From positions 1-64,000 of the forward strand of contig DASYCK010000172.1 in the NCBI GenBank assembly GCA_036500205.1: 64,000 nt of DNA. Reading direction: 5' to 3'. Below are positions 28,672 to 37,274 of the stretch, one piece after another; position 1 is the first letter of the stretch, and each line of letters opens with the position of its first letter. The notes under the pieces are model-generated. The model searched no databases. It worked only from the letters and a program-made list of their open reading frames with translations, and was not told the DNA's origin. The position numbers and the translations under genes were made by a program. The stretch is from DASYCK01 sp036500205. Its GTDB lineage: Bacteria; Myxococcota_A; Polyangia; Fen-1088.

Positions 28672-29675
28672 GGCGAACCTTTCCTGGGCGTCCCCGCTCC
28701 CAGATGGGCCGGCACGAGCGTCCCCAGCACCGCGCCCTTCTGCGCCGGCGACGGCGCCGCCGCGTTCGGGGCCCCGTCCCCTTCGTCGGGGTGCGCCAAG
28801 CGATAGCTGCCCAGGCGGGCCGCCTCGTGCTTCGGAAAGGCCCGGGTCAGCGATTCGAGCACGGCCTGGCCAGCCGCCGCCTGCCCTTCGGCCATCAGGG
28901 TGAAGCCCAGCTTCAGCATCGCGTCCGGCACCTTGTTGCCATGCGGGTACGTCTCGATGACCTTGCGAAACTCCGGCTCGGCGGCGGGGTAGTCGTGCAG
29001 GTCGTAGTAGCACTCGCCGATCCAGTACTGCGCGTTGTCGGCGTAGTCATGGCGCGGATTCCCCTCGAGGAAATGCCGGAAGCCCGCCAGCGCCGCCTGC
29101 TGCTGTCCGGCGCGCAACGCCTCGAGCGCCTGGCGATAGAGCCGCAGCGGCTCCGCCGGCGCGGGGATACCCCGAGTGTCCGACCGGGGCTCGGGCGCGC
29201 CCAGGCGCAGCATCGGGCGGTGCGTTGCCACCGCGCGCGCCGGTCGACCGTTCGCGCTGGCCGGCAAGGCGGCGCCCGCGTACTCGACCTCCTGCTCGGC
29301 CAGCAAGCTGGACTCGGCGTCGTCCGGTGAGGGCGCGCTCGCCTCGTGCGCCACAGGGGCAGCGGTCACTGACGGCGGCGCGGCGACGGTGGGACGCGGC
29401 GGCAATGTCGCCGGTGCTCGCTGCTCGGCCGCCAACCGATGGCTGTCGAGGCGATCCTCGAGGATGAAGATCCGGTTCTCGAGCTCCTCGATGCGCCGCG
29501 CGTCGCCGGCGTTCTTCGCGCGCAGCTCGGCGATGGTCCGGTCGGCGTCGCCGGGGGCGGCCTTCGGGCGCGGCGCCGTCGCGCAGCCCCACGCCCCGGC
29601 GGAGAGTCCCATCGCCAGCAGCACGACGCCGTCACGCCACCTCTCCCATCGTTCGTCGTTGATCCTGCTGGTCAT
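28668..29675 (-). CDS. CpoB/YbgF-like TPR lipoprotein
   Basis: 335 residues from ATG 29675 (MTSRINDERWERW). The membrane segment GVVLLAMGLSAGAWGC ends in a plausible lipobox Cys. A coiled coil follows (IAELRAKNAGDARRIEELEN ... ILEDRLDSH), then a Pro/Ala linker, then TPR repeats of the CpoB type: LRLYRQALEALRAGQQQAAL, YADNAQYWIGECYYDLHDY, VPDAMLKLGFTLMAEGQ. This is the YbgF architecture (trimerising coil plus TPR), which in Gram-negatives couples Tol-Pal with cell-wall synthesis. The tol-pal genes are not adjacent. It is translationally coupled to the LysM protein. Confidence 0.85.
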   Translation of the reverse strand: MTSRINDERWERWRDGVVLLAMGLSAGAWGCATAPRPKAAPGDADRTIAELRAKNAGDARRIEELENRIFILEDRLDSHRLAAEQRAPATLPPRPTVAAPPSVTAAPVAHEASAPSPDDAESSLLAEQEVEYAGAALPASANGRPARAVATHRPMLRLGAPEPRSDTRGIPAPAEPLRLYRQALEALRAGQQQAALAGFRHFLEGNPRHDYADNAQYWIGECYYDLHDYPAAEPEFRKVIETYPHGNKVPDAMLKLGFTLMAEGQAAAGQAVLESLTRAFPKHEAARLGSYRLAHPDEGDGAPNAAAPSPAQKGAVLGTLVPAHLGAGTPRKGSP

Positions 29676-29794
29676 TCTCGAGCTCGAGCTCCACGCCTGA
29701 AACGGGCGCGCGACCGACGCCACGGCCGAGGGCGATCGTAGGGTCGGGCGCGGCGACGGTCAAAAAATCGCGCGGTCCCCGCGATCTGGCGGGT

Positions 29795-30451
29795 TCAGCG
29801 GACGCGCAGCGCGGCGATGGCGGCCCGGTAGTCGGGCTTGCCGAACACGGCGGACCCGGCCACCAGCACGTCGGCGCCGGCGTCGACGACGGTGTGGACC
29901 GTCTCGGGGGCGATGCCGCCGTCGACCTCGATGTCGACGTCCAGGCCCCGGCGATCGATCTCGGCGCGCAGCGCCCGGATCTTCGGGACCACCGCCTCGA
30001 TGAACCTCTGCCCGCCAAACCCGGGGTTCACCGTCATCACCAGCACCATCGCCAGGTCGGGCAGCACGATGTCGAGCCCGTCGATGGGCGTGTGCGGATT
30101 CAGCGACACCGAGGCCCGCTTCCCCAGCGCGCGGATGTGCTGCACCGTGCGGTGCAGGTGCGGCGAGGTCTCGATGTGAACCGTCAGGTTGTCGGCGCCG
30201 GCCCTGGCGAAGTCCTCCACGTAGCGCTCGGGCTCGACGATCATCAGGTGGACGTCGAGGGGGAGCTTGGTGGCGGCGCGCACGGCCGCCACCACCACCG
30301 GTCCGATGGTGATGTTCGGTACGAACCGCCCATCCATCACGTCGAGGTGGATGTAGTCGGCGCCGGCCGCCTCGGCGGCCTGCACCTCGTCGCGCAGGCG
30401 GCCGAAGTCCGCCGCCAGGAGGGAGGGGGCGATGCGAAGCGGGCGCGACAT
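29795..30451 (-). CDS. rpe: ribulose-phosphate 3-epimerase
   Basis: 218 residues. TIM-barrel epimerase interconverting ribulose-5-P and xylulose-5-P. Metal and catalytic segments are intact: IHLDVMDGRFVPNITIG, LDVHLMIVEPERYV, MTVNPGFGGQRFIEAVVPKI, DVDIEVDGGIAPETVHTVVD. Length is typical. It belongs to the minus-strand run that also holds rsmB and fmt, an association seen in many genomes, here split by the plus-strand MaoC gene. Confidence 0.96.
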   Translation of the reverse strand: MSRPLRIAPSLLAADFGRLRDEVQAAEAAGADYIHLDVMDGRFVPNITIGPVVVAAVRAATKLPLDVHLMIVEPERYVEDFARAGADNLTVHIETSPHLHRTVQHIRALGKRASVSLNPHTPIDGLDIVLPDLAMVLVMTVNPGFGGQRFIEAVVPKIRALRAEIDRRGLDVDIEVDGGIAPETVHTVVDAGADVLVAGSAVFGKPDYRAAIAALRVR

Positions 30452-30533
30452 GGATTCATCTTAGTACAGGGCCGCGCCCCTCGCGGCCCGCGTCGACAGG
30501 AAGTAGGCTGGTCGCGGAAGAACGAGGAGCGAC

Positions 30534-30986
30534 ATGACGGAGCGGTACTTCGAGGATCTTGCGGTCGGGCAGAAATTTCACTCCGGGACCATCGAGATCA
30601 CGGCCGAACGGATCAAATCGTTCGCGGCCGAGTTCGATCCGCAGCCGTTTCACCTCGACGAGGAGAAGGCGAAGGACAGCCTGTTCAAGGGCCTCGCCGC
30701 CAGCGGCTGGCACACGGCCGCCGTGACGATGCGGCTGCTGGTCGACAGCGATCTCAAGCTGGCGGGGGGGACCATCGGCGCCGGCGGCGAGGAGCTGCGC
30801 TGGCCACGGCCGACCCGGCCCGGCGACGTGCTGCGCCTGGAGGCCGAGGTGCTCGACACGCGCCCCTCGCGCTCGCGCCCCGAGCTCGGCATCGTCAAGG
30901 TGCGCCTGACCACGCTGAACCAGCGCGGAGAGCCGGTGCAGATCTCGATCCCCGCGCTGATGGTTCGTCGCCGTCCGGCGACCTGA
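30534..30986 (+). CDS. MaoC-like (R)-specific hydratase/dehydratase
   Basis: 150 residues, ATG 30534 behind GAGGAGCGAC. Single hot-dog fold. The catalytic segment FDPQPFHLDEEKAKDSLFKG contains the Asp and His of the hydratase 2 motif, and LAASGWHTAAVTMRL follows. Members hydrate enoyl-CoA or act in polyketide and fatty-acid side pathways. The substrate cannot be told. It is divergent from rpe, and its 3' end lies 3 bp from the convergent rsmB stop. Confidence 0.9.
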   Translation: MTERYFEDLAVGQKFHSGTIEITAERIKSFAAEFDPQPFHLDEEKAKDSLFKGLAASGWHTAAVTMRLLVDSDLKLAGGTIGAGGEELRWPRPTRPGDVLRLEAEVLDTRPSRSRPELGIVKVRLTTLNQRGEPVQISIPALMVRRRPAT

Positions 30987-30989
30987 CGG

Positions 30990-32396
30990 TCACGCGCTTC
31001 GCTGAAGACGCGCGGCGAAGAACGCGTCGGCGTCGTCGCGATCGGGCCACAGGCGGATGAGGTGCGGGGCCTCGGGCGCGGCGACGAGGCGCCGCCACGG
31101 CACCGCGGTCCCCTCCGGCGGTGGCGCGGGACGAAACTCGGGGTGGGCGGTGAGAAACGCGCCCACCACCTCTTCCCCCTCGGCGCGGTCGAACGTGCAG
31201 ACGGCGTAGACCAGCAGGCCTCCGGGCTCGACCAGCGGCGCCACGACGTCCAACATGCGGCGCTGCGTGGCCGCCAGCAAGGTCAGGTCGGCCTCGCTGC
31301 GACGGAACAGCACCTCGGGATGGCGCCGCAACACCCCCAGCCCCGAGCAAGGCGCGTCGAGCAAGACGCGGTGGTAGCGGGGCGACGACGCCGGGAAGTC
31401 CTTGGTGAGATCGGCCGCGCGCGCCGCGATGCCGCTCGTGCGCAGCCGGGCCCACTGCTCCCCGGCCTGGCGAAGCTTGGCGTCCGACAGATCGAGCGCG
31501 TCGATGGACGCCTCGTTGCCGGCCAGCGCCGCCAGGTGCGCCGTCTTGCCGCCCAGCCCCGCGCAGGCGTCCAGGATGCGCTCGCCCGGCGCGGCACCGC
31601 ACAGCTCGGCGACGAGCTGCGCCCCCACGTCCTCGATCGCGAACGCCCCGGCGGCGAACGCCTCGGTCGTGCCGGGCGCGTCCAGACCGCGCGCCAGCAG
31701 GGCATCCGGGGCGACCGCCGAGGCGGCGAGGGCGGCGCCCGGCCGCTCGGCGGCGAGCGTCCGTTCCAGCGCGTCGCGCGTGATTCCGGCCAAGCGGTTC
31801 GCGCGCAACGCGAGCGGTGCCGCCTCGCCCGACGCGGTGGCGAGCGCCACCGCCCGCTCGTCGCCCAGATCGCGCAGGCAGAGCCGCGCCAGCCAGTCCG
31901 GGAAGCCGCAGCCGTCGACCAGAAAGGCGCGCGCGTCGCGCTTGGGGTCGGGCAGCGGCGGCTCGCCCCGCTCGGCCACCCGGCGCAGCAGCGCGTTGGC
32001 CAGACCGCCCATCCGCGCGCCATGCTGGCGCTTCATCGCCTCGACGGTGTCGTTCACCGCGGCGTAGCTGGGAATGCGATCGAGAAACAGCAGCTGATAC
32101 GCGCCCACCCGCAGCACGTTGCGCACGTCGGACGGCACCTTCAGGCCACGATCGGCGACGGCGTCGAGGGCGCGGTCGAGGCGGGCCCGCCGCCGGAGCA
32201 CGCCGTAGACCAGCTCCGTGGCCAGCGCCCGATCGGGCGCCGACAGCTCGCTCGCCCGATCGAGGGCGGCAGCGAGGGCGCGGTTCGCGAAGGCGCCGTC
32301 GCGCTCGACCCGCCCCAGAACCTGGCGCGCCAGATCGCGGCCGGTGCGGGGCGGTCCCGCCGGCGGGGCATTTTCCCGGCGCCCGCGCTCAGCCAA
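30990..32396 (-). CDS. rsmB: 16S rRNA m5C967 methyltransferase
   Basis: 468 residues. A TTG start at 32396 overlaps the fmt stop by 8 bp. The N-terminal NusB-like domain (ARQVLGRVERDGAFANRAL ... VYGVLRRRARLDRALD) is followed by the Fmu/Sun methyltransferase: ILDACAGLGGKTAHLAAL (SAM), LLDAPCSGLGVLRRHPEVLF (PCS Cys), and the catalytic Cys in LVYAVCTFDRAEGEEV (the usual TCS/TCT-type motif). Coupling with fmt is common in bacteria. Confidence 0.94.
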   Translation of the reverse strand: MAERGRRENAPPAGPPRTGRDLARQVLGRVERDGAFANRALAAALDRASELSAPDRALATELVYGVLRRRARLDRALDAVADRGLKVPSDVRNVLRVGAYQLLFLDRIPSYAAVNDTVEAMKRQHGARMGGLANALLRRVAERGEPPLPDPKRDARAFLVDGCGFPDWLARLCLRDLGDERAVALATASGEAAPLALRANRLAGITRDALERTLAAERPGAALAASAVAPDALLARGLDAPGTTEAFAAGAFAIEDVGAQLVAELCGAAPGERILDACAGLGGKTAHLAALAGNEASIDALDLSDAKLRQAGEQWARLRTSGIAARAADLTKDFPASSPRYHRVLLDAPCSGLGVLRRHPEVLFRRSEADLTLLAATQRRMLDVVAPLVEPGGLLVYAVCTFDRAEGEEVVGAFLTAHPEFRPAPPPEGTAVPWRRLVAAPEAPHLIRLWPDRDDADAFFAARLQRSA

Positions 32397-33333
32397 ACCG
32401 CGCTCCGATCGCGATGGCTCGCCCCGCGGCCACCGCGGACGCCGGCAAGCGTTTGCGCCCCGGAAGCTGCAGCTCGGCGAAGGTCAGCGGGCCGTCAGCG
32501 CACGCGATCGCCAGGCCGCGGTCGTCGATGGCGACGACCGTTCCGGGCGCGGCGGTGCCGGCGCCCGGGCCGTCCCCCCGTGGCCCGAACAGCTTGACGA
32601 CCTGACCGTCGAGCAGCGCCGTGGCGCCGGGCCAGGGATCGACGCCCCGTGCCCGCGCCGACACCACCCGCGCCGGCGCGTTGAAGTCGAGCCGCCCGTC
32701 CTCCTTGGCGAGGATGGGCGCCAAGGTCGCCCGCGCGTCGTCCTGGGGGACAAAGGCGAGCGTACCGTCGACGATCTGGGGCAGCTTCGCCCCCAGCAAC
32801 CCGGCGCCGAGCACGGCCAGTCGGCCGGCCAGCGTCTCGGCGGTGTCATCGTCGCGAATGGGCGTCGCCTGCTGCGCGCAGACCGGTCCCGTATCGAGGC
32901 CGGCCTCCATGCGCATGATCGACACCCCCGCCTCGTCGTCTCCGTTGATGACCGCCCACTGGATGGGCGCCGCCCCGCGCAGCCGCGGCAGCAGCGACGC
33001 GTGCACGTTGAACGGCCCCCGCGCGGGAAGATCCAGGATCCCCTGCGGCAGGATGCGGCCGTAGGCGACGACGATGAACAGGTCGGCGGCGAAGGCGCGC
33101 AGGGTGGCCTCGAAGTCCGGCGTGCGAATCTTCTCGGGCTGGAGAATGGGAACGCCCAGGCCCTGGGCGCGCGCCGCGCGCTTCACCGCCGGCTCGGCCA
33201 GGCTCTGGCCGCGTCCCGCCGGGCGATCGGGCTGCGTGACGATGGCGACCAGCTCGCTGTCCGCGGCGACGCGGGTCAGCGACGGAACGGCGAACTCCGG
33301 CGAGCCGAAGAAGATCGTGCGAGGGGGGGCCAC
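32389..33333 (-). CDS. fmt: methionyl-tRNA formyltransferase
   Basis: 314 residues, GTG start at 33333. Formyl-THF-binding transferase: TIFFGSPEFAVPSL at the N-terminus, then VVTQ-type loop IVTQPDRPAGRGQ, the catalytic Asn-His block in FNVHASLLPRLRGAAPIQWA with INGDDEAGVSIMRMEAGLD, and the C-terminal OB-like tRNA domain (LQLPGRKRLPASAV). It lies 21 bp after the pseudo-receiver/DUF4388 gene and overlaps rsmB. No def gene is adjacent. Confidence 0.96.
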   Translation of the reverse strand: MAPPRTIFFGSPEFAVPSLTRVAADSELVAIVTQPDRPAGRGQSLAEPAVKRAARAQGLGVPILQPEKIRTPDFEATLRAFAADLFIVVAYGRILPQGILDLPARGPFNVHASLLPRLRGAAPIQWAVINGDDEAGVSIMRMEAGLDTGPVCAQQATPIRDDDTAETLAGRLAVLGAGLLGAKLPQIVDGTLAFVPQDDARATLAPILAKEDGRLDFNAPARVVSARARGVDPWPGATALLDGQVVKLFGPRGDGPGAGTAAPGTVVAIDDRGLAIACADGPLTFAELQLPGRKRLPASAVAAGRAIAIGARFG

Positions 33334-33354
33334 GGGGTCAGCTCTGGGTGTCGG

Positions 33355-35307
33355 TCACGACGGGCGCGCGTCGCCGCCCGCCGGAAGGTGCGCGCGATAC
33401 TGTTGCCTGACCCAATCGTTTTCAAGCAGCGTACGCGCCTCGTCCAGCACGATGCGGATCTCGTCCAGCTCGGCGTGAAGCTCGGCGGCGACCGAGGGGT
33501 GCAGCGACTCCGCCGCGACCCCGGCGACGAGGACGTCGTGGGCGCGTCGGATCTCGTCCACGCCCGCGTCGCGGGACACCCCCAGCACCTGAAAATAGTC
33601 GCCGTCGACGACCAGGGCGTGTCGCGCCTGGACCAGCGCGCGATCGATCGCCTCGTCGCGATCGCTCACCGCCGCCGTCAACTCCTGGGCCGCGTCCGCC
33701 AGCGCCGGTTCGAGACGCTCGAGGACCGACAGCGTCCAGGCCAGGCTGCACACGGTCTCGAGCGGGAGCCCTGACGCGGCCGACACGGCGGCGAGGGTCC
33801 TCCGCCCATCGAACAGCAGCACGGCGCGGCGTTCGTCGTCGTCGAGGCCCATCTTCTCGACCAGCTCGGACAGCCCGCTCGCGTGACGCAGGCGGAACAC
33901 GGCATCGGGACCGCCCAGCGCCTCGAACGTTCGCGAGGCGCCGTAGCCCAACCGGATGCCTTCGAGGATCAGCGTCGCCGGGTGCAGCGGCGACAGGACC
34001 TTCTCGGGCGCGCTGCTGCCATCGGTGCCCAGGTTCCACGAGCCGCGCTCCCAGGAGAACAGCGAATACACGATCTCCTCGTGATGACGGCGCACGACGT
34101 CCCGGAGCTCGTGCGCGGGGATGAGGCCGTGATCGACGAGCACCAGTCCCAGCCGCCGCCCCGACGCCACCGCCTCGTCGCCGAACGCCGTGGCCTGCTC
34201 GGGCGTGAGGAGCCCGTCGCGCACCAGCATCGCCCCCATGCGATCCTCGACGTGCGTGGACGCGGCCAGCACGGGATGCCCGTGCTCGAAGACCACGTGC
34301 TTCTTGACCTTGCCAGCGCGCAACGTGAGCCGGCCCGACAGCCGCGCCAGGAACATCCGCGCCAGCAGCGACGGCAGATCCAGCTCGGTCTCGTCGTCCG
34401 CCGCCTTCGGCACCTGCGGCACCTCGCGCGTCTTCTGGCTGCTCTCGTCGGTCAGCTCGGTCAAGGCGTCGGGCGCCGGCTCGGGGGCTTCGATCAGCGC
34501 GGTCAACGCCTCCAGCGCGGCCGACGGCGACTTGGCGGCCGGGCGCGCTTGATCAGCCTTGCGCGCGCCGACCGCGCGGACGACGTCGCGCAGCTCGGCC
34601 GCCAGATCGGCGTCCATGTCGGCGTCGATGGTCTCGGCCAGGCGATCGAACGCCAGCGGTGCGCGGCGCGGCTTCGCCGACCAAGGGGACGACGGCGTCA
34701 CCGACGGAGACGCCAGCGACGATCGCGCCGACGACTCCCCCTCGGCCGCCAGGCTCTCGGGAAGGGCGCCGCCCAGAACTTCCCGGGTCGGCAGCCCCGC
34801 GTCGGTGACGGGCCCCGATTCCCGCCCCGCCACCAGCGGTCGAAGCGCGCGCGACCGCCCCGAGCCGCCGCTCGGCGGACCGGGCACCGCTCCGGGCACG
34901 GGGCCCGAGCCCCGCTCCTGCGGCCCCGAGCCCGCCTCGTCGATCGCGCGCGGAACCGCGCCCATGGCGTTCCGCGCCTGCGCGATCAGATCGTCGGCGG
35001 CGATGGGGCGCACGAAGAAGCCGTCGGCCAGCGGCCGCAGCTGCGCCTCGTCCTCGGCCTCGCCCACCAGCAGGATCGGAACACGACCGCGGGGCACCGA
35101 GCGGACCTTGGCCAGCGCCACCACCGGATCGGCGTTGATGACCTGGGGCTGCAGCACGATCACCTCGGGCCGCGTGGCGGTGATCCAGCCCGACAGGCTC
35201 TCGCCCGGCTCGACGGCCACCGCCTCGATCCCCGCCGACACGGCGGCGCGGCGGATGCGATCCGCCTCGTAGGGACCGGCGACGATGAGCAGCTTCACCG
35301 CATGCAA
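33355..35307 (-). CDS. pseudo-receiver / DUF4388 / J-domain-like protein
   Basis: 650 residues. Residues 1-115 fold like a response-regulator receiver (VKLLIVAGPYEADRIRRAAV, VPILLVGEAEDEAQLRPLAD, GFFVRPIAADDL). The phospho-acceptor position reads VIVLQPQ instead of an Asp, and the acidic pair after strand 1 is AG, so it should not be phosphorylated. A 150-residue Pro/Ser/Ala linker follows. A DUF4388 (PATAN-type) domain spans about 275-400 (LARMFLARLSGRLTLRAGKV, IVYSLFSWERGSWNLG). A helical segment comes next. The C-terminus is J-domain-like (DYFQVLGVSRDAGVDEIRRA) but lacks a clean HPD (reads LHPS). DUF4388 proteins serve in myxobacterial motility and polarity signalling. The role here is unknown. 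Confidence 0.8.
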   Translation of the reverse strand: MHAVKLLIVAGPYEADRIRRAAVSAGIEAVAVEPGESLSGWITATRPEVIVLQPQVINADPVVALAKVRSVPRGRVPILLVGEAEDEAQLRPLADGFFVRPIAADDLIAQARNAMGAVPRAIDEAGSGPQERGSGPVPGAVPGPPSGGSGRSRALRPLVAGRESGPVTDAGLPTREVLGGALPESLAAEGESSARSSLASPSVTPSSPWSAKPRRAPLAFDRLAETIDADMDADLAAELRDVVRAVGARKADQARPAAKSPSAALEALTALIEAPEPAPDALTELTDESSQKTREVPQVPKAADDETELDLPSLLARMFLARLSGRLTLRAGKVKKHVVFEHGHPVLAASTHVEDRMGAMLVRDGLLTPEQATAFGDEAVASGRRLGLVLVDHGLIPAHELRDVVRRHHEEIVYSLFSWERGSWNLGTDGSSAPEKVLSPLHPATLILEGIRLGYGASRTFEALGGPDAVFRLRHASGLSELVEKMGLDDDERRAVLLFDGRRTLAAVSAASGLPLETVCSLAWTLSVLERLEPALADAAQELTAAVSDRDEAIDRALVQARHALVVDGDYFQVLGVSRDAGVDEIRRAHDVLVAGVAAESLHPSVAAELHAELDEIRIVLDEARTLLENDWVRQQYRAHLPAGGDARPS

Positions 35308-35347
35308 TCTACCAAACCGGGCGCCTCGACGGTGGCGCGTCTGTCGA

Positions 35348-36190
35348 TCACCGCGCGGCGCGGGCCATTTCCTCGGCGCGCAGGCGCGCGTTCGCCTCGG
35401 CGACGCGCGTGCGGGCCAGCCGCCGTTCCTCGCCGGTCATCGCCAGCCATGACGTACAGACGTAGCCGAGGTTCCAGAAGCAGAGCAGATCCCAGCCCGC
35501 GTGGCGGTCGAGGATGAGGGCCGCCGCCGTGGTCACGATGAACGCCGCGATGGCCAGCCGCACGAAAGGAAAGTTCGGCCGCAGCCCCCGGTGATGCTTG
35601 AAGGGAAGGTCCGACAGCTCGAGCCAGGCCAGCGCCGGGACCAGCACCACGCCGGCCCACAGGCAGAATGGCCAGCGCGCGACCAGGTGTGACTGGACGA
35701 AGCCGAGCACCACGAACGACGCGGCGGTCTGGGGGAGACCGATCCAGGCGAAGTCGACGTCGACCCGCCGCACGTTGCGCCGCGCGTAGCGGGCGCAGGC
35801 GGCCAGCACCAGCGCCGCCGCCAACGCCAGTCCCAGCGCCCGGCCGCCGGCGCTTCCCAGCCCGAGCGGCGCGCCGGCGTCGCGATAGGCGAGGTAGAGA
35901 ATGAACGCGGGGGCCAGCGCCTGGGTGACGAAGTCGGCGGCGGTGTCGAACTCGGCGCCGAAGCGATTCGCTTCGCCGAGCGCGCGCGCCACCTTGCCGT
36001 CGAACATGTCGGCGGCGTAGCCCAGCATCACGGCGTAGGCGGCGCGCGCCCGATCGCCGTCGATGCAGCAGCAGAGCGCCCACACGCCCCCCAGCGCGTT
36101 CAGTGAGGTGACGAGATCCTTCACGCCGAACATCCGCCGGGCACCGCGGGGGATGGTGACGAACGTGGTCTCTGTCTTCGACGGGGTCAT
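35348..36190 (-). CDS. CDP-alcohol phosphatidyltransferase (phosphatidylserine-synthase-like)
   Basis: 280 residues from ATG 36190 behind ACAGGAGAACGCCC. A longer in-frame extension is an artefact. The complete CDP-alcohol transferase motif is at 61-86: D61-MF-D64-G65-KV-A68-R69-x8-G78-x3-D82-x3-D86. About seven membrane helices follow, including LGLALAAALVLAACARYARR and FVRLAIAAFIVTTAAALIL. The enzyme condenses CDP-diacylglycerol with an alcohol at the inner membrane. It is PssA-like in size and start (IPNLVT-type region reads VKDLVTSLNALGGVWAL), but the alcohol acceptor cannot be read. The ATG overlaps the kinase gene stop (ATGA), so the two are coupled. Confidence 0.9.
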   Translation of the reverse strand: MTPSKTETTFVTIPRGARRMFGVKDLVTSLNALGGVWALCCCIDGDRARAAYAVMLGYAADMFDGKVARALGEANRFGAEFDTAADFVTQALAPAFILYLAYRDAGAPLGLGSAGGRALGLALAAALVLAACARYARRNVRRVDVDFAWIGLPQTAASFVVLGFVQSHLVARWPFCLWAGVVLVPALAWLELSDLPFKHHRGLRPNFPFVRLAIAAFIVTTAAALILDRHAGWDLLCFWNLGYVCTSWLAMTGEERRLARTRVAEANARLRAEEMARAAR

Positions 36191-37218
36191 GGGCGTTCTC
36201 CTGTCAGGTCGTCGAGTGCGTTCGGTGAACGGAGCAGCGCCGCCAGACCGTCGACCCCGGCCGCGATCAGCGGGCGGTGCCCGGCGTGGGGGCGCCGGTA
36301 CCAGTCGCGCCAGGCGTGGTCGACGACCAGCTTCACGAAGCGCGACGTCACCAGCGACGGCAGCGCCGCCCGCTCGGCGGCGGTCGGCGCGACGATCTCG
36401 CTCCAGCCCGCCCACAGGGCGGCGCAGCTGTCGTGCAGGATGCGGCGTCCCCCGAATCCCAGGTGACAGAGCGTGACCGCCAGGTCGGCGACCCGCGCGC
36501 TCGTCACCACGTCGCCGAGGTCGAGCAGCCCGGTCAGTCGGCCCGAGGTCGCCTCGTGCAACAGGTTCTGGGCCGACACGTCGCCGTGAATGAGCTGTCG
36601 GGGCAGCGCCCGCCAGAGCCGCGCGATCCCCGGCGTGTCGACCCTGTCGAACGCGCTGGTGATCGCCGGCCAAGGAATGGCGACCCCGGCCGCAGGCGCA
36701 CGGGCCCGCTCGTCGCGAAGGAGCCGGGTCAGGCGACGGCGCGTCTCGCCGAGGCTGGTCAGCTCGTGCGGAGGCGAAGGCATCGCGTCGATCGGGAGAC
36801 GCGCCAGCGCACGATCGACCCGTCCGACGAGATCGCCGATGGCGCGGGCTGACTGGACGTTCGGTGGGCGCCCCTCGAAGTCGACCCCTTCGAGGAACGA
36901 CAGCACGGTGGCAGGCTGTCCCCAGGCACGGGCCACCCGGCGCCCGCGGCGAGCAGGGTGAAGGCGCGGCACCGGAAGCGACGCGGCCCCCAGATGCTCC
37001 AGGATCGCGGCCTGACGCTGGACGGCGGCGAAGGAACGGCCCCCATGGACCTGCAGCACCCAGCGCGCGCCGCCGCTGACGAAAAAGATGTTGGTGTTTT
37101 CGACACCTTTGGTCGCAACCTGACACTCGCCTTCGACGGCGAGGTCCCAGGATCGCAGGACGGCGCCGAGGGCCGGGCGGGACAGCGCGGGGATCGCCAT
37201 GTCGAGGCGCGACTGCAA
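36187..37218 (-). CDS. phosphotransferase of the APH/choline-kinase/homoserine-kinase fold
   Basis: 343 residues, ATG 37218 or 37200. Kinase-like fold. The N-lobe has VENTNIFFVSGGARWVLQVH (ATP-lysine region reads as VLQVH). The C-lobe has the Brenner motif LIHGDVSAQNLL (about 208) and the metal Asp in GLLDLGDVV (about 230). Members phosphorylate small alcohols such as choline, ethanolamine, homoserine or aminoglycosides. Adjacent coupling to a CDP-alcohol phosphatidyltransferase favours a headgroup-alcohol kinase over antibiotic resistance (inference). Divergent across 56 bp from the HAD-PhnW-RpiB operon. Confidence 0.85.
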   Translation of the reverse strand: MQSRLDMAIPALSRPALGAVLRSWDLAVEGECQVATKGVENTNIFFVSGGARWVLQVHGGRSFAAVQRQAAILEHLGAASLPVPRLHPARRGRRVARAWGQPATVLSFLEGVDFEGRPPNVQSARAIGDLVGRVDRALARLPIDAMPSPPHELTSLGETRRRLTRLLRDERARAPAAGVAIPWPAITSAFDRVDTPGIARLWRALPRQLIHGDVSAQNLLHEATSGRLTGLLDLGDVVTSARVADLAVTLCHLGFGGRRILHDSCAALWAGWSEIVAPTAAERAALPSLVTSRFVKLVVDHAWRDWYRRPHAGHRPLIAAGVDGLAALLRSPNALDDLTGERP

Positions 37219-37274
37219 TCACGATGCCCCCGTCAAAAAAGCGAGGGCACGCCGAATGCACCCGGCGATCGGTC

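Noticed and set aside
36187..37218. Aminoglycoside resistance gene
   Set aside because: The APH fold is shared by many metabolite kinases. Coupling to a CDP-alcohol transferase and lack of mobile context favour metabolism.
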